DNA from: Lachnospiraceae bacterium
GTDB taxonomy: Bacteria > Bacillota > Clostridia > Lachnospirales > Lachnospiraceae
Direction: 5' to 3'
NCBI GenBank assembly: GCA_900757145.1
Contig: CAAEMT010000064.1
Coordinates: 1 to 62,057 of the forward strand
DNA: 62,057 nucleotides
This document shows positions 23,242 through 31,650 of the stretch, piece by piece. The notes below the pieces were generated by a model. The model made no database searches, was not told the origin of the DNA, and saw only the letters and a list, made by a program, of their open reading frames with translations. The stretch's first letter is position 1, and each line of letters starts with the position of its first letter. Made by a program: the position numbers and the translations under genes.

Positions 23242-24591
23242 ATGGCAAAAAAAGATTTAACTCAGGGAAATGTAACAAAGACTATGCTGCTGTTTGCCGC
23301 CCCGATGATCCTCGGCAATCTGCTGCAGCAGTGCTACAATATTGCTGATACGCTGATCGTCGGACAGTTTATCGGCTCGGACGCACTTGCGGCCGTCGGC
23401 TCGGCTTATACGCTTATGACCTTTCTGACTTCCGTTCTGATTGGTCTGTGTATGGGAAGCAGTTCCGTTTTTTCTTATTATTTCGGACAGAAGGATGAAG
23501 CAAAAATGAAGAACAGCATCCTCCTTTCTTTCCTCCTGATTGGATCAGCCGCTCTGCTGATGACGTTTTTCGTATTTGCAGGGCTTAATCCGATCCTGAG
23601 ACTCCTGCAAACGCCGGATTCTCTGTGGGAAATGATGCACGGATACGTATTCGTCATTTTTATCGGAATATTTTTTGTCTTTCTCTATAACTATTTTGCG
23701 TTTTTACTCCGCGCGCTCGGAAATTCTGTGACGCCGCTGTGGTTTCTGGGCGTGGCTGCGTTTCTTAATATCGTACTCGATCTTCTTTTTGTTATCGTAT
23801 TTCACTGGGGTGTGGAGGGCGCAGCGGCAGCCACTGTGATCGCACAGGCTTTTTCAGGAATTGGCATCTGCCTTTATACATGGTACAAAGAACCTGCACT
23901 GCGGCCGGACATAAAAAAAGCAGACTTTGGAAAATCTGCGGTAAAAGAGGTCATTTCCTTCTCCTTTGCCGCAAGTATCCAACAGTCTGTCATGAATTTC
24001 GGTATTCTGATGATCCAGGGACTCGTCAACAGCTTCGGTCCCGCAGTTATGGTAGCTTTTGCGGCTGCCGTAAAAATTGACTCCTTCGCCTATATGCCAG
24101 CACAGGAGTTCGGCAATGCCTTCTCCCTTTTTATTTCACAAAATTACGGCGGCAGCCGCAAAGACCGCGTCCGTGAGGGCACCAAAAGCGCCTTTCTTGT
24201 ATCCGCGCTCTTCTGCCTTGCCGTATCCGTCCTTGTCTTTGCAACTGCGCCTTACCTGATGATGATCTTCATCCATCCTTCCGAGACCAAGATCATCTCA
24301 ATCGGATCGGGCTACCTGCGTACGGAAGGGCTCTTCTACTGCGGCATCGGGCTTTTGTTTCTGCTTTACGGCTACTATCGAGGCATCCGCCGTCCGGAAA
24401 TGTCACTCGTCCTTACGATCATTTCACTCGGCACGCGCGTATTGCTGGCATACCTGCTCGCGCCTCTGCCGTCCATCGGCGTCTACGGTATCTGGTGGTC
24501 GATTCCGATCGGATGGTTCCTTGCCGATGCCGCAGGACTTATTTATATGCGTTTTTTGAAGAATAAAACTTCCAAAAACGTACGCCGATAA
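23242..24591 (+). CDS. MATE family efflux transporter
   Basis: A 449-aa multidrug/toxin exporter with twelve predicted membrane segments in two halves. The N-terminus MAKKDLTQGNVTKTMLLFAAPMILGNLLQQCYNIADTLIVGQF is a typical MATE start. The first half has GSAYTLMTFLTSVLIGLCMGSSSVFSYYFGQ and the second half repeats the pattern in PAQEFGNAFSLFISQNYG. The start at 23242 follows ACGGAGA; the longer frame has no ribosome site. The gene stands alone after a terminator. The substrate is not predictable. Confidence 0.9.
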   Translation: MAKKDLTQGNVTKTMLLFAAPMILGNLLQQCYNIADTLIVGQFIGSDALAAVGSAYTLMTFLTSVLIGLCMGSSSVFSYYFGQKDEAKMKNSILLSFLLIGSAALLMTFFVFAGLNPILRLLQTPDSLWEMMHGYVFVIFIGIFFVFLYNYFAFLLRALGNSVTPLWFLGVAAFLNIVLDLLFVIVFHWGVEGAAAATVIAQAFSGIGICLYTWYKEPALRPDIKKADFGKSAVKEVISFSFAASIQQSVMNFGILMIQGLVNSFGPAVMVAFAAAVKIDSFAYMPAQEFGNAFSLFISQNYGGSRKDRVREGTKSAFLVSALFCLAVSVLVFATAPYLMMIFIHPSETKIISIGSGYLRTEGLFYCGIGLLFLLYGYYRGIRRPEMSLVLTIISLGTRVLLAYLLAPLPSIGVYGIWWSIPIGWFLADAAGLIYMRFLKNKTSKNVRR

Positions 24592-24671
24592 AATAAGCCT
24601 GTAAAGAACAGCCGCAAAATGTCCATCACTAAGAACCTACAGCGTTCCTGTTCCCTCTGCTCACAGCAGCT

Positions 24672-26432
24672 CTACAGCCCTCTGTATCTGCACAGGCATG
24701 CGAGAATTTCCTGCGTGCGCACCATTGCGGCAGGTCCAGCCCCATAATTTTTCGGCGTCACAGAAAGGATGCCTTCCTTTTCAATCTTGCGCGACACCTC
24801 CTCTGCGAGAACTGCCGCGCTCTTTTTGCCGTCTGCCATCCGTTCAAGCACATACTGCATAATATACGCAAGCGCCGCAGTCTGGCTCTCGTCTACGATC
24901 TGTTCCATGTAGCGCAGGTCGATCTCCGTGCGGTCAAGGCTGAGCGAATCCCATCCGTGTACACGGACTTTTTCAATCCGTTTCCTTGCCGCACTTTTTT
25001 TAATCCATGTATTTCTCCTCACCTTTTCCTGCGAAAGAGGTACACAAAGCTCCTTCGCCCGCGCTGTCACATCTCGTGTCTCATAACAGTCCATCTGCAA
25101 AACCGTATCTGCGACAGTCAGAAAATCGCCGGAGCTTCCTGCCACAAGCACTGTCGATACGCCAAGCTCCTCATATATACTGCGCACCTTTCGTATAAAC
25201 GGTGTGATGGGTTCTTTTTCATCGGATACAAGCTGTGCCATCCGCTCATCGCGAATCATAAAATTCGTTGCTGAAGTGTCCTCATCGATCAAAAGCACAC
25301 TGCTTCCGCTCTCCAGAGCTTCTACTGTATTTGCGGATTGGGATGTACTGCCGCTGGCATTTTCTGTAGAAAATGACGCCGTATCCGCTTTTGTCGGAAG
25401 ATTACTGATAAACATGGAAATATCCGTTTTGTGAACACATCTTCCTTCCTCCGCGCGGAGCTTATACGCACTCTCCTGCGTGATCACAAGCTCGCGTCCG
25501 TCCCCCGCTATGTGATTGTAGACGCCGCGCTCCAAAGCCTTCAAAAGCGTGGACTTGCCGTGAAACCCGCCTCCGGCGATCACCGTGATACCACATCTGA
25601 TCCCCATGCCTCTCACCGCTCCCCTATATGGAAGTTCCATCGTCACTGCGAGGCTTTCAGGACTCTTAAATGCGACTGCCTGTTTCATAGGATACTGCGA
25701 TACTCCGCTCTCTCTGGGCAAAATGGAACCATCCGCCACAAAAGCAACAAGCCCCAATCGCTTAAGTTCTTCTCTGATAAACTGCTGATCATCAGCCAGT
25801 TCTACCGCTGCCTGAAGTTCCTGTGCAAGCGGACGCAGTCCGCCGGTTCCAACTGCCGGCCGGCTCACTCTCGCAAGCGTATGCGGTGTTCTTTCATCTG
25901 ACTCTGCCATTTTCATTCCCGGCATTTTCGGAAGTGCGGCAGAAAAAGTCCTCTCTGCGACAGCAGGAAGTACTTCAAACAGTATCTCCTCCAATGCTCC
26001 TGCCGCGATCGTGCGGCCAAAAGCCGGAAATCCTACCTCTATTCTGGCTTCTATCGCCTGCTCGTCCACACGCATCGCAGTCCGTTCTAGGATTTCCTGA
26101 CCGACGCGGCATGCAGTTACAAGCCCGCTTTTGCCGGAGCCTTTTCTTCCCCCGTCTGCACAGGCGCGCAGATTTTTGTGCAGCCTGCGCAAAAGAGCAT
26201 CCTCCACCGCGATTCTGCGATGCTTTTTCTCCAGATACTCCTGCGGCACGCAGCCTCTATTGCGATAGACGATCCGCACACGCGATGGAGTGGCAAAGGG
26301 ATCTCCCTGCACATGATCGATGCACAGCCTGTATGTACGGAAATCATACTCCCCCTCCAGCACTTTGTACGCTTTATATCCCTTATGATCGATCTGACGA
26401 AGCTGCATCCTTAATTCTTGCTGCGTCCTCAT
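24672..26432 (-). CDS. ABC-class ATPase domain protein (PF09818 family)
   Basis: A 586-aa cytoplasmic protein of the predicted 'ATPase of the ABC class' family, function unknown. The N-terminal half holds RIVYRNRGCVPQEYLEKKHRRIAVEDALLRR. The nucleotide-binding part has a P-loop in VIAGGGFHGKSTLLKALERGVYNHIAGDGRE, and a Walker-B-like segment SVLLIDEDTSATNFMIRDERM. RSIYEELGVSTVLVAGSSGDFLTVADTVLQM follows. No membrane segment or partner permease is present. A clear AGGAGG precedes the ATG at 26432. It has its own promoter at the end of spoVAB. Family members are widespread in Clostridia. Confidence 0.85.
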   Translation of the reverse strand: MRTQQELRMQLRQIDHKGYKAYKVLEGEYDFRTYRLCIDHVQGDPFATPSRVRIVYRNRGCVPQEYLEKKHRRIAVEDALLRRLHKNLRACADGGRKGSGKSGLVTACRVGQEILERTAMRVDEQAIEARIEVGFPAFGRTIAAGALEEILFEVLPAVAERTFSAALPKMPGMKMAESDERTPHTLARVSRPAVGTGGLRPLAQELQAAVELADDQQFIREELKRLGLVAFVADGSILPRESGVSQYPMKQAVAFKSPESLAVTMELPYRGAVRGMGIRCGITVIAGGGFHGKSTLLKALERGVYNHIAGDGRELVITQESAYKLRAEEGRCVHKTDISMFISNLPTKADTASFSTENASGSTSQSANTVEALESGSSVLLIDEDTSATNFMIRDERMAQLVSDEKEPITPFIRKVRSIYEELGVSTVLVAGSSGDFLTVADTVLQMDCYETRDVTARAKELCVPLSQEKVRRNTWIKKSAARKRIEKVRVHGWDSLSLDRTEIDLRYMEQIVDESQTAALAYIMQYVLERMADGKKSAAVLAEEVSRKIEKEGILSVTPKNYGAGPAAMVRTQEILACLCRYRGL

Positions 26433-26486
26433 AAAATAGTTCCTCCTCAGTTATATATCTATGCCTTTTCCGCTTACATTCACATG

Positions 26487-26596
26487 CTATATAAGTTTTT
26501 GGTTCTCGCCAAGAAGCTCCATGATGCGTATCGTATGCTCATGCGGCATCTCCTCACGCTCAAGCCATCCTTCCTCTAACTCTTTTTTGCACGCAA
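26487..26596 (-). pseudogene. small ORF split by a one-base shift in an A-run
   Basis: In the 215-nt gap between the ATPase gene and spoVAB, a TTG start with GAGGTG upstream reads RAKKS and then stops. One more A in the six-A run (26583-26588) would continue the frame as KELEEGWLEREEMPHEHTI followed by RIMELLGENQKLI, a charged helical peptide of about 36 residues. It lies just downstream of the predicted promoter, so it could be a leader peptide, a slippage site, a sequencing error or a decayed gene. No family is recognised. Confidence 0.3.
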
Positions 26597-26622
26597 ATGC
26601 ACCTCGTTTTCTCTACTGTGCT

Positions 26623-26650
26623 ATCATACCATAAAACTGCTTGGAAGTCA
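26623..26650 (-). promoter_or_regulatory. promoter inside the end of spoVAB
   Basis: Minus-strand TGACTT (26645-26650), 16-bp spacer and an extended -10 TGGTATGAT (TATGAT at 26623-26628). The -35 box overlaps the spoVAB stop codon. It would drive the ATPase gene. Confidence 0.5.
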
Positions 26651-27064
26651 CTTCCCCCACCTCATATAAAAATGCAGCAAACTGCCAATCGTCTTGCCTG
26701 CCGCAAGGGTAATGATGATCCAGCTCAGCCCTTTCGTGATCCCAAGCCTTCTGCAATAGACCGGAAACACATTGATGACTTCCGCAAGCGCCATGATCCA
26801 TCCGCCTACGAAGATTCCCATAAACAAGCCGCCAAATGCCAAAATCCATACACCGGCGAGAACCTTCACTTTAAATACGGTAAGGATGGTTCCTGCGAGC
26901 GCGCCCAGAAGGATTGCATCCTCATAATACCGCACCCGCTTTGCCGTATGCGTCACACCTATAAACCGCGTGATGATCCCAAGTCCGATCATCAGCGCCA
27001 CTTCTCCGCCCGCCACAATAAAGCCGGCGGCAAATCCTGTCACTGTCAGTACCATCTGCTCCAT
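26648..27064 (-). CDS. spoVAB: stage V sporulation protein AB
   Basis: SpoVAB is a small forespore membrane protein of the SpoVA set, which moves dipicolinic acid into the spore. The 138-aa protein has four hydrophobic segments and the family-like sequence GFAAGFIVAGGEVALMIGLGIITRFIGVTHTA at the N-terminus and WIMALAEVINVFPVYCRRL later. It follows spoVAA by 74 nt with a GGAAGAG ribosome site. The remaining spoVA genes (AC, AD, AE) are not in this window. Confidence 0.85.
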   Translation of the reverse strand: MEQMVLTVTGFAAGFIVAGGEVALMIGLGIITRFIGVTHTAKRVRYYEDAILLGALAGTILTVFKVKVLAGVWILAFGGLFMGIFVGGWIMALAEVINVFPVYCRRLGITKGLSWIIITLAAGKTIGSLLHFYMRWGK

Positions 27065-27138
27065 CCGTATCTCTTCCTTTTCTGCCGCAATATTCTCCTG
27101 TATTCATGCAGCGTTCTTTTATACCCTGCCCAAGCCGT

Positions 27139-27762
27139 TTATCCCGTCTTTTTTGCGCTTCGTCCGCTCGATTCAATTACTGTAGTATCTACTTCATCCT
27201 CATATGTGCGCATCTCCACCTCAAGCGGCGTTGGGTCCGAGATATTTCTTTTTCTCGCGAAATGATGAAAAAAAATCAGTATCCCCGTCCCGACACCTAT
27301 AGAATAGCTGATCTCCAAAAGTGTAAAACCGCTCGTTTTTTCACCTGTAAATGCTTCATAAAGCTGCGCAAAAAGCGTAGTCACACTAATATCATTATTA
27401 AATGCCATAATAGAAAATGATGCCCCGAAAAACGCAAGCAGACAGACAAACGCTGTCTTGAGCCAGTTTTCTATATTCCCGTGCGTTTTTTCCTTTTCAA
27501 CTGTAAGAATAAAATCTGACTCTCCGATATTGTTCACCTGAAGCTTCGGATACTCTGTGTGGATCACTTTTATCACATCAACCACAGAAAAAACATACCG
27601 TCCCGGTCCTTTTATCTGCTCCGTTGGAAGTTTCAGCGTCTTAACCTTATTTTCTACTGAGTTTGTGCTGCAAATAATCTGAGCGATATCGCCCAGCATT
27701 ACCTTATCTGTCTTTATCTGCATATTCTTATCGAGCTTCAAATATAGCGTCTCGTCTGACAT
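27139..27762 (-). CDS. spoVAA: stage V sporulation protein AA
   Basis: The 207-aa protein has a soluble N-terminal part starting MSDETLYLKLDKNMQIKTDKV, with LGDIAQIIC and GRYVFSVVDVIKVI, then two membrane segments (about 105-125 and 150-170) and an acidic C-terminal tail. This is the normal architecture of SpoVAA. AAAGGAGG precedes the ATG. Expression is expected in the forespore under sigma-G in related organisms, but I could not find a convincing sigma-G promoter. The upstream small membrane ORF probably belongs to the same transcript. Confidence 0.85.
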   Translation of the reverse strand: MSDETLYLKLDKNMQIKTDKVMLGDIAQIICSTNSVENKVKTLKLPTEQIKGPGRYVFSVVDVIKVIHTEYPKLQVNNIGESDFILTVEKEKTHGNIENWLKTAFVCLLAFFGASFSIMAFNNDISVTTLFAQLYEAFTGEKTSGFTLLEISYSIGVGTGILIFFHHFARKRNISDPTPLEVEMRTYEDEVDTTVIESSGRSAKKTG

Positions 27763-27839
27763 ATAAAAACGCCCTCCTTTCCCACAGCATACCTGCTTGC
27801 GGCCATCCCTTTGCCTGTATCTGCCAGATACTGTAATAC

Positions 27840-27877
27840 CCTGTCTGTGCCATTATCCCCTGTCTGTGCCATTATCC
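27840..27877. repeat. 19-bp perfect tandem duplication
   Basis: The unit CCTGTCTGTGCCATTATCC occurs twice back to back (27840-27858 and 27859-27877). Because 19 is not a multiple of three, it changes the reading frame of the small ORF it lies in. Confidence 0.9.
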
Positions 27878-28026
27878 CCGAAGCAGTCTGTGTTATCCAA
27901 AAGTTCTACAAGCACTGCATCTGCATACGGCTTTCCATTTTCACCCGTTATATACCACGCAGCACACGCGCACAATGCCAAAATAAAAATCAGTACCACG
28001 TATCTTTTCAAAAACCTCCGATCCAT
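27853..28026 (-). CDS. small membrane protein upstream of spoVAA, probably truncated
   Basis: A 57-aa ORF starting MDRRFLKRYVVLIFILALCA, with one N-terminal membrane or signal segment and a good AGGAGAG ribosome site. The C-terminus ends DNTDCFGDNGTDRG, exactly in the 19-bp duplication. Removing one repeat copy would extend the frame with VLQYLADTGKGMAASRYAVG and on to overlap the start of spoVAA, giving about 90 residues. So this is likely a recently frame-shifted gene of the spoVA operon. No family is recognised; the position suggests a sporulation role. Confidence 0.6.
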   Translation of the reverse strand: MDRRFLKRYVVLIFILALCACAAWYITGENGKPYADAVLVELLDNTDCFGDNGTDRG

Positions 28027-28088
28027 ACTCTCCTGCCTCCTGTTATGAAAGAATCCTCAAACACGGCGCCGGATCAATACGTTCGGAT

Positions 28089-28140
28089 CAAAAAAACAGC
28101 GCCGGTATACAAAGGACATCTGCCTTTTGTATACTGACGC
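28089..28140 (-). terminator. intrinsic terminator after the FGGY kinase gene
   Basis: On the minus strand a 17-18 bp stem built on GTATACAAAAGG/CCTTTGTATAC is followed by TGTTTTTTT. Confidence 0.88.
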
Positions 28141-28179
28141 TAGTATTTCCCCATCTTGTTTTTTTATGCAAATTTATAC

Positions 28180-29544
28180 TTATAGATATCTGATCAGCTC
28201 CTGCGCCTCTTCTATCGTTTTGCAGATTCCCGACGCCGTCATTGCATACAGGGACGCCCCGTAAGCCGCCTCTTCATGATGCGCCGGTATCTTCATTTCC
28301 GTTTTGAATATATCCTCAAATATTTTCTGAAGATGTCTGTTCTTTCGGATCCCGTTCCCGCTTCCGATCAGATATTTCGGACTTTTTGCCCCCTGACTTC
28401 GCATTTCCTCATAAAAAGACATAAGCTCCATAGCCATCCCCTTAAGGACGCCGTAAATAAACTCCTCCGGCACAAAATTTGAAAGCGTCAGACCGCTGAC
28501 ACTGCCTGTAAGGTCAGGCTCCTGCCGCGTTCCACAAAAGCTTGTCTGAAACGCCAGCTCGCCCTTTCTGCCTTCCTTTTCGTACCCGGTAAGCACCTCA
28601 TCCATCCTGCCGTACAGCTCTCCCGGATCCTCTCCGGTCATCAGAGTCACTGTCCTTCTGAGAAATTTCTCAAGCGCGGCATACGCCCTGCCTCCGCACA
28701 GACTGGAACCTGCCAGCAGATACGTTTTTCCGGTAAGCGGCCGAAGCTCTGCCTGTTTCGTATCGGCAAAATGCTCCACGCCCATTGATACCTGCGCTCC
28801 TGTCCCTACATTGATCAAAACGCTGCGGCATACATCTTTTACCGATCCAAGCACGCTTGCCTGATTGTCCCCGATCCCTGCGCTTACCGCTATGCCCTCC
28901 GGCGTCTTCCCAAGCAGCACGCAGCCGTCCGCACACTGCGGCAGATACGATGAATCCATTCCGGCGCAGCAGATAGCAGCCTCATCGAAACAGCCCTTTT
29001 TCAAGTCAAAACATCCAAAGCTCGCCGCTGTGGACGCCGTAACAAGAGGCGTGGTTCTTCCTGTAAGCCGCATTCCGACATAGTCATGGATCGCACAGAA
29101 ATGTACCGCTCCTTCCGGTATCTGCTGTGTCATTGTTTGATAAAAATGCGTTGTCAGCCCGAAACCCGAAGCCATACGGTATCCGGTCAGATCAGAAAGC
29201 TTTTGCACATACGCTGTACCGTCTTCTTCTGTAAGATTGCCTCTCTCATCCTGCCATGTATAGAGAGGACTTACTGCCTGCCCACACGCATCTGTGTATA
29301 CGATACCATGCATCTGCCCTGTCAGACCGATGCAGCCGATATCTGAAAATTTCTGTAAAAATCTGTGATAGATCCCACTTGTCAGTTCCCATATCCTCTG
29401 TGCGTCCTGTAAACGCTCAAAGTCTTTTCCCTTTATTGCCGCATCATTTGCAAGCGTACATACGTCTGCCACCTCTCCTGTCTGTGTATCCAGTACGATA
29501 CCGCAGACAGTTGTCGTCCCTATATCTATTCCTACTGTTTTCAT
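28180..29544 (-). CDS. FGGY-family carbohydrate kinase (sedoheptulokinase-like)
   Basis: A 454-aa sugar kinase. The N-terminal ATPase motif MKTVGIDIGTTTVCGIVLD, the substrate-loop GLTGQMHGIVY and the YTWQDERG segment are those of the FGGY family. The GQMHG form and absence of the xylulokinase WxD motif point to sedoheptulokinase-like members. The second half has SAGIGDNQASVLGSV, VLINVGTGAQVSMG and YLIGSGNGIRKNRHLQKIFEDIF. The exact sugar is uncertain. The ribosome site is weak. It is 86 nt downstream of the RelA/SpoT-like gene and ends with a strong terminator. Confidence 0.8.
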   Translation of the reverse strand: MKTVGIDIGTTTVCGIVLDTQTGEVADVCTLANDAAIKGKDFERLQDAQRIWELTSGIYHRFLQKFSDIGCIGLTGQMHGIVYTDACGQAVSPLYTWQDERGNLTEEDGTAYVQKLSDLTGYRMASGFGLTTHFYQTMTQQIPEGAVHFCAIHDYVGMRLTGRTTPLVTASTAASFGCFDLKKGCFDEAAICCAGMDSSYLPQCADGCVLLGKTPEGIAVSAGIGDNQASVLGSVKDVCRSVLINVGTGAQVSMGVEHFADTKQAELRPLTGKTYLLAGSSLCGGRAYAALEKFLRRTVTLMTGEDPGELYGRMDEVLTGYEKEGRKGELAFQTSFCGTRQEPDLTGSVSGLTLSNFVPEEFIYGVLKGMAMELMSFYEEMRSQGAKSPKYLIGSGNGIRKNRHLQKIFEDIFKTEMKIPAHHEEAAYGASLYAMTASGICKTIEEAQELIRYL

Positions 29545-29630
29545 GATTTACTTCTTTCTTCTCCTGCCTAAACGCTTCCGTCTTTCATTTGAAAGCCTTT
29601 ATCCTGTCTTTCCACCGGAAGCTCCTGTAT

Positions 29631-31559
29631 TTATTCCGGTATCTCCGTAAGTATCTCTAACTTAAAGCCTTCCCACATCTCTGCCGATACGTTCCAGTCA
29701 CGCAGATCCGTCACGATCTTATGATAAAACGCCTGTCCTCCGCGGACGATATCGTATGTAAGCATATCGACTCTTGCCTCCATATGACGGCCGAAGCTGC
29801 AGTTCTTCACATCTTCCGGTCCGTAATTATCCTGTGTGCCGTCCGGCCAGAAAATATACAGCCGCGGAACCGCCTCAGACGCGCTGCCATCCACTCCCGC
29901 CATAGAGAGAAAACGCCGCCCTTCTGTTTCATATCCCGTATATACATGCGCATATCGCCATACTGTCCTCGTAAAATCTGACACACGGAATGGAGCAAGC
30001 CACTCTTCATCCATCATACCGTCTGCATTTTCCTTTGAAATGATCACAACGATTGGGAAATTACGCTGTGTATCTTTGAGAGCGTCAGCAAGGCTGGAGA
30101 GATTCTCCTCACGCAGCATACGCCGCTTATTCAGGCAGTTCACTCCATTAAATACGCCAATACCGTCCACGATCATCTTATAATAACCTGGATAACTAAA
30201 AAAGATCCCCGCGCCATCCTGCACGTAATGATCATCGTATTCCGGTTCCGCATAGCCGTTGCAAACCTTCAGGATCACCCTGCCGCGCTCATCCGGCTCA
30301 AGTGCTGCCTCGGAATACCATATTCTGCCGCCTACGCTCATATCCATATGACGTACATGCATATTCATTCTGAGCCGCTTCCTGTCGTAATTGACCGATA
30401 CATGATATGCGAGAATATCGGCATGGTACGTCTCTACGTTCTGCGGCATATTTTTAAACAGCATACCGTACTTTCGCACAATCCATTTATAGATGCTCTC
30501 TGCACAGCGCTCAAAGATCATGCCTGAATCGGCCGGCTGCTCCGTTTTCAGCCTGCTTCCATCCACCTGCGTGCACATCTGAAATACAGTATGGCGCGTC
30601 AACGGTCTAAGCTCATAATGCCTCGACTCCGCCAAACTCTCCTCACGCCCGTCATTATAGACATCCCGCTGCTTAAAGATCGCGGAAAGCCTCGTGTCAT
30701 GAAACTGACTGTCATTTAACAGCGCCACGATTGTATTGGCATTGATCGGAAGCTTTCTGCTGCGCTTCATAAGCTGCTCTACAAGCACTGCTCTGGGCGT
30801 CTTATATATCCGCTTTGCGAGATTGTCAACACGCTCCATATCCTTATCGAGCAGCTCCTCTACTTCGGGATAAAGCGGCAGCGGACCAAGCTTTAACCGA
30901 AAATGACTCTTAATCATATCGCTCCAGCGTCCCGACTTATATAGCTCGTGCCCAAGATCCTCAAATAGAGTCACCATAGACTTATCACACAGCTCAAGCG
31001 TCGCAAGGATGCTGTTTAAGTACCTCGAAAATCCCGGAAAATGATTCCACAGCTCTTCGCCCTTGTAGCGCATATCATGCTCAATTTCATGCCAGCCCTC
31101 AAAAAACATCGTCTTGATCTGTATCTCAAAGGTATCGTCAATGTACATATCCCACGTCTCCGCCGATATTTCATCCTTGAGATATTCCGGAAGACGAAAT
31201 ACTCCGTTTACCTTCGTCTGCTTAAACTCTGCCTCACTCCGCTTTGAAGTCGACCAGCCTACCAGCTCAAAAGTATTTTCCATGATATGACGGCATATTT
31301 CTATATCATCGTCAAAGTAAAGATTGATCCGCACACCGACAAGATCCTGAAGCTTACGATGCTCGCCGTATTCTTTTAGTTCAAATTTATTTGCCATTGA
31401 CGATGCCGTTTTGATGCGGGAGAATACCCGAAAATAGAGTCCGCACTGTTCCAGCCGGTGTGTGATGATCCTCTTTAGATCCTGCTCCACAACAGCAGGG
31501 ACATTAACGGCAGCCGCCAGCTCTTCTTTTGTAAAAATCACTCGTTCCTGTTCGTTCAA
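29631..31559 (-). CDS. large RelA/SpoT-domain protein with an altered synthetase motif and long C-terminal domain
   Basis: A 642-aa protein. Residues about 25-185 align with the (p)ppGpp synthetase fold: SRIKTASSMANKFE, KLQDLVGVRINLYFDDDIEICRHI, EIQIKTMFFEGWHEIEHDMRYKGE. The position of the usual NGYxSLH motif reads KVNGVFRLPEYL, so the conserved Tyr and His are missing. No hydrolase, TGS or ACT domain is present. Residues about 230-642 are soluble and unlike anything I recognise; they include HYELRPLTRHTVFQM, a Tyr-rich middle and LYIFWPDGTQDNYGPEDV. The start is TTG after GGGGTG. It may be a non-ppGpp nucleotidyl transferase, a toxin-like enzyme or an inactive sensor. Confidence 0.65.
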   Translation of the reverse strand: MNEQERVIFTKEELAAAVNVPAVVEQDLKRIITHRLEQCGLYFRVFSRIKTASSMANKFELKEYGEHRKLQDLVGVRINLYFDDDIEICRHIMENTFELVGWSTSKRSEAEFKQTKVNGVFRLPEYLKDEISAETWDMYIDDTFEIQIKTMFFEGWHEIEHDMRYKGEELWNHFPGFSRYLNSILATLELCDKSMVTLFEDLGHELYKSGRWSDMIKSHFRLKLGPLPLYPEVEELLDKDMERVDNLAKRIYKTPRAVLVEQLMKRSRKLPINANTIVALLNDSQFHDTRLSAIFKQRDVYNDGREESLAESRHYELRPLTRHTVFQMCTQVDGSRLKTEQPADSGMIFERCAESIYKWIVRKYGMLFKNMPQNVETYHADILAYHVSVNYDRKRLRMNMHVRHMDMSVGGRIWYSEAALEPDERGRVILKVCNGYAEPEYDDHYVQDGAGIFFSYPGYYKMIVDGIGVFNGVNCLNKRRMLREENLSSLADALKDTQRNFPIVVIISKENADGMMDEEWLAPFRVSDFTRTVWRYAHVYTGYETEGRRFLSMAGVDGSASEAVPRLYIFWPDGTQDNYGPEDVKNCSFGRHMEARVDMLTYDIVRGGQAFYHKIVTDLRDWNVSAEMWEGFKLEILTEIPE

Positions 31560-31602
31560 TTATTACACCCCATCTTGCTATTGCCCCTGATTTCCGGTGT
31601 TT

Positions 31603-31632
31603 ATTATAGCATATTTCAGCCGCCATATACAA
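31603..31632 (-). promoter_or_regulatory. promoter of the RelA/SpoT-like gene
   Basis: Minus-strand TTGTAT (31627-31632), 18-bp spacer and extended TGCTATAAT (TATAAT at 31603-31608) between sigF and the RelA/SpoT-like gene, so the latter is not simply part of the spoIIA operon. Confidence 0.65.
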
Positions 31633-31650
31633 GGAAAAACACAAGCCCCG

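Noticed and set aside
26597..27265. 222-codon plus-strand frame opposite spoVAA/spoVAB
   Set aside because: Both spoVA proteins are recognisable on the minus strand with proper ribosome sites.
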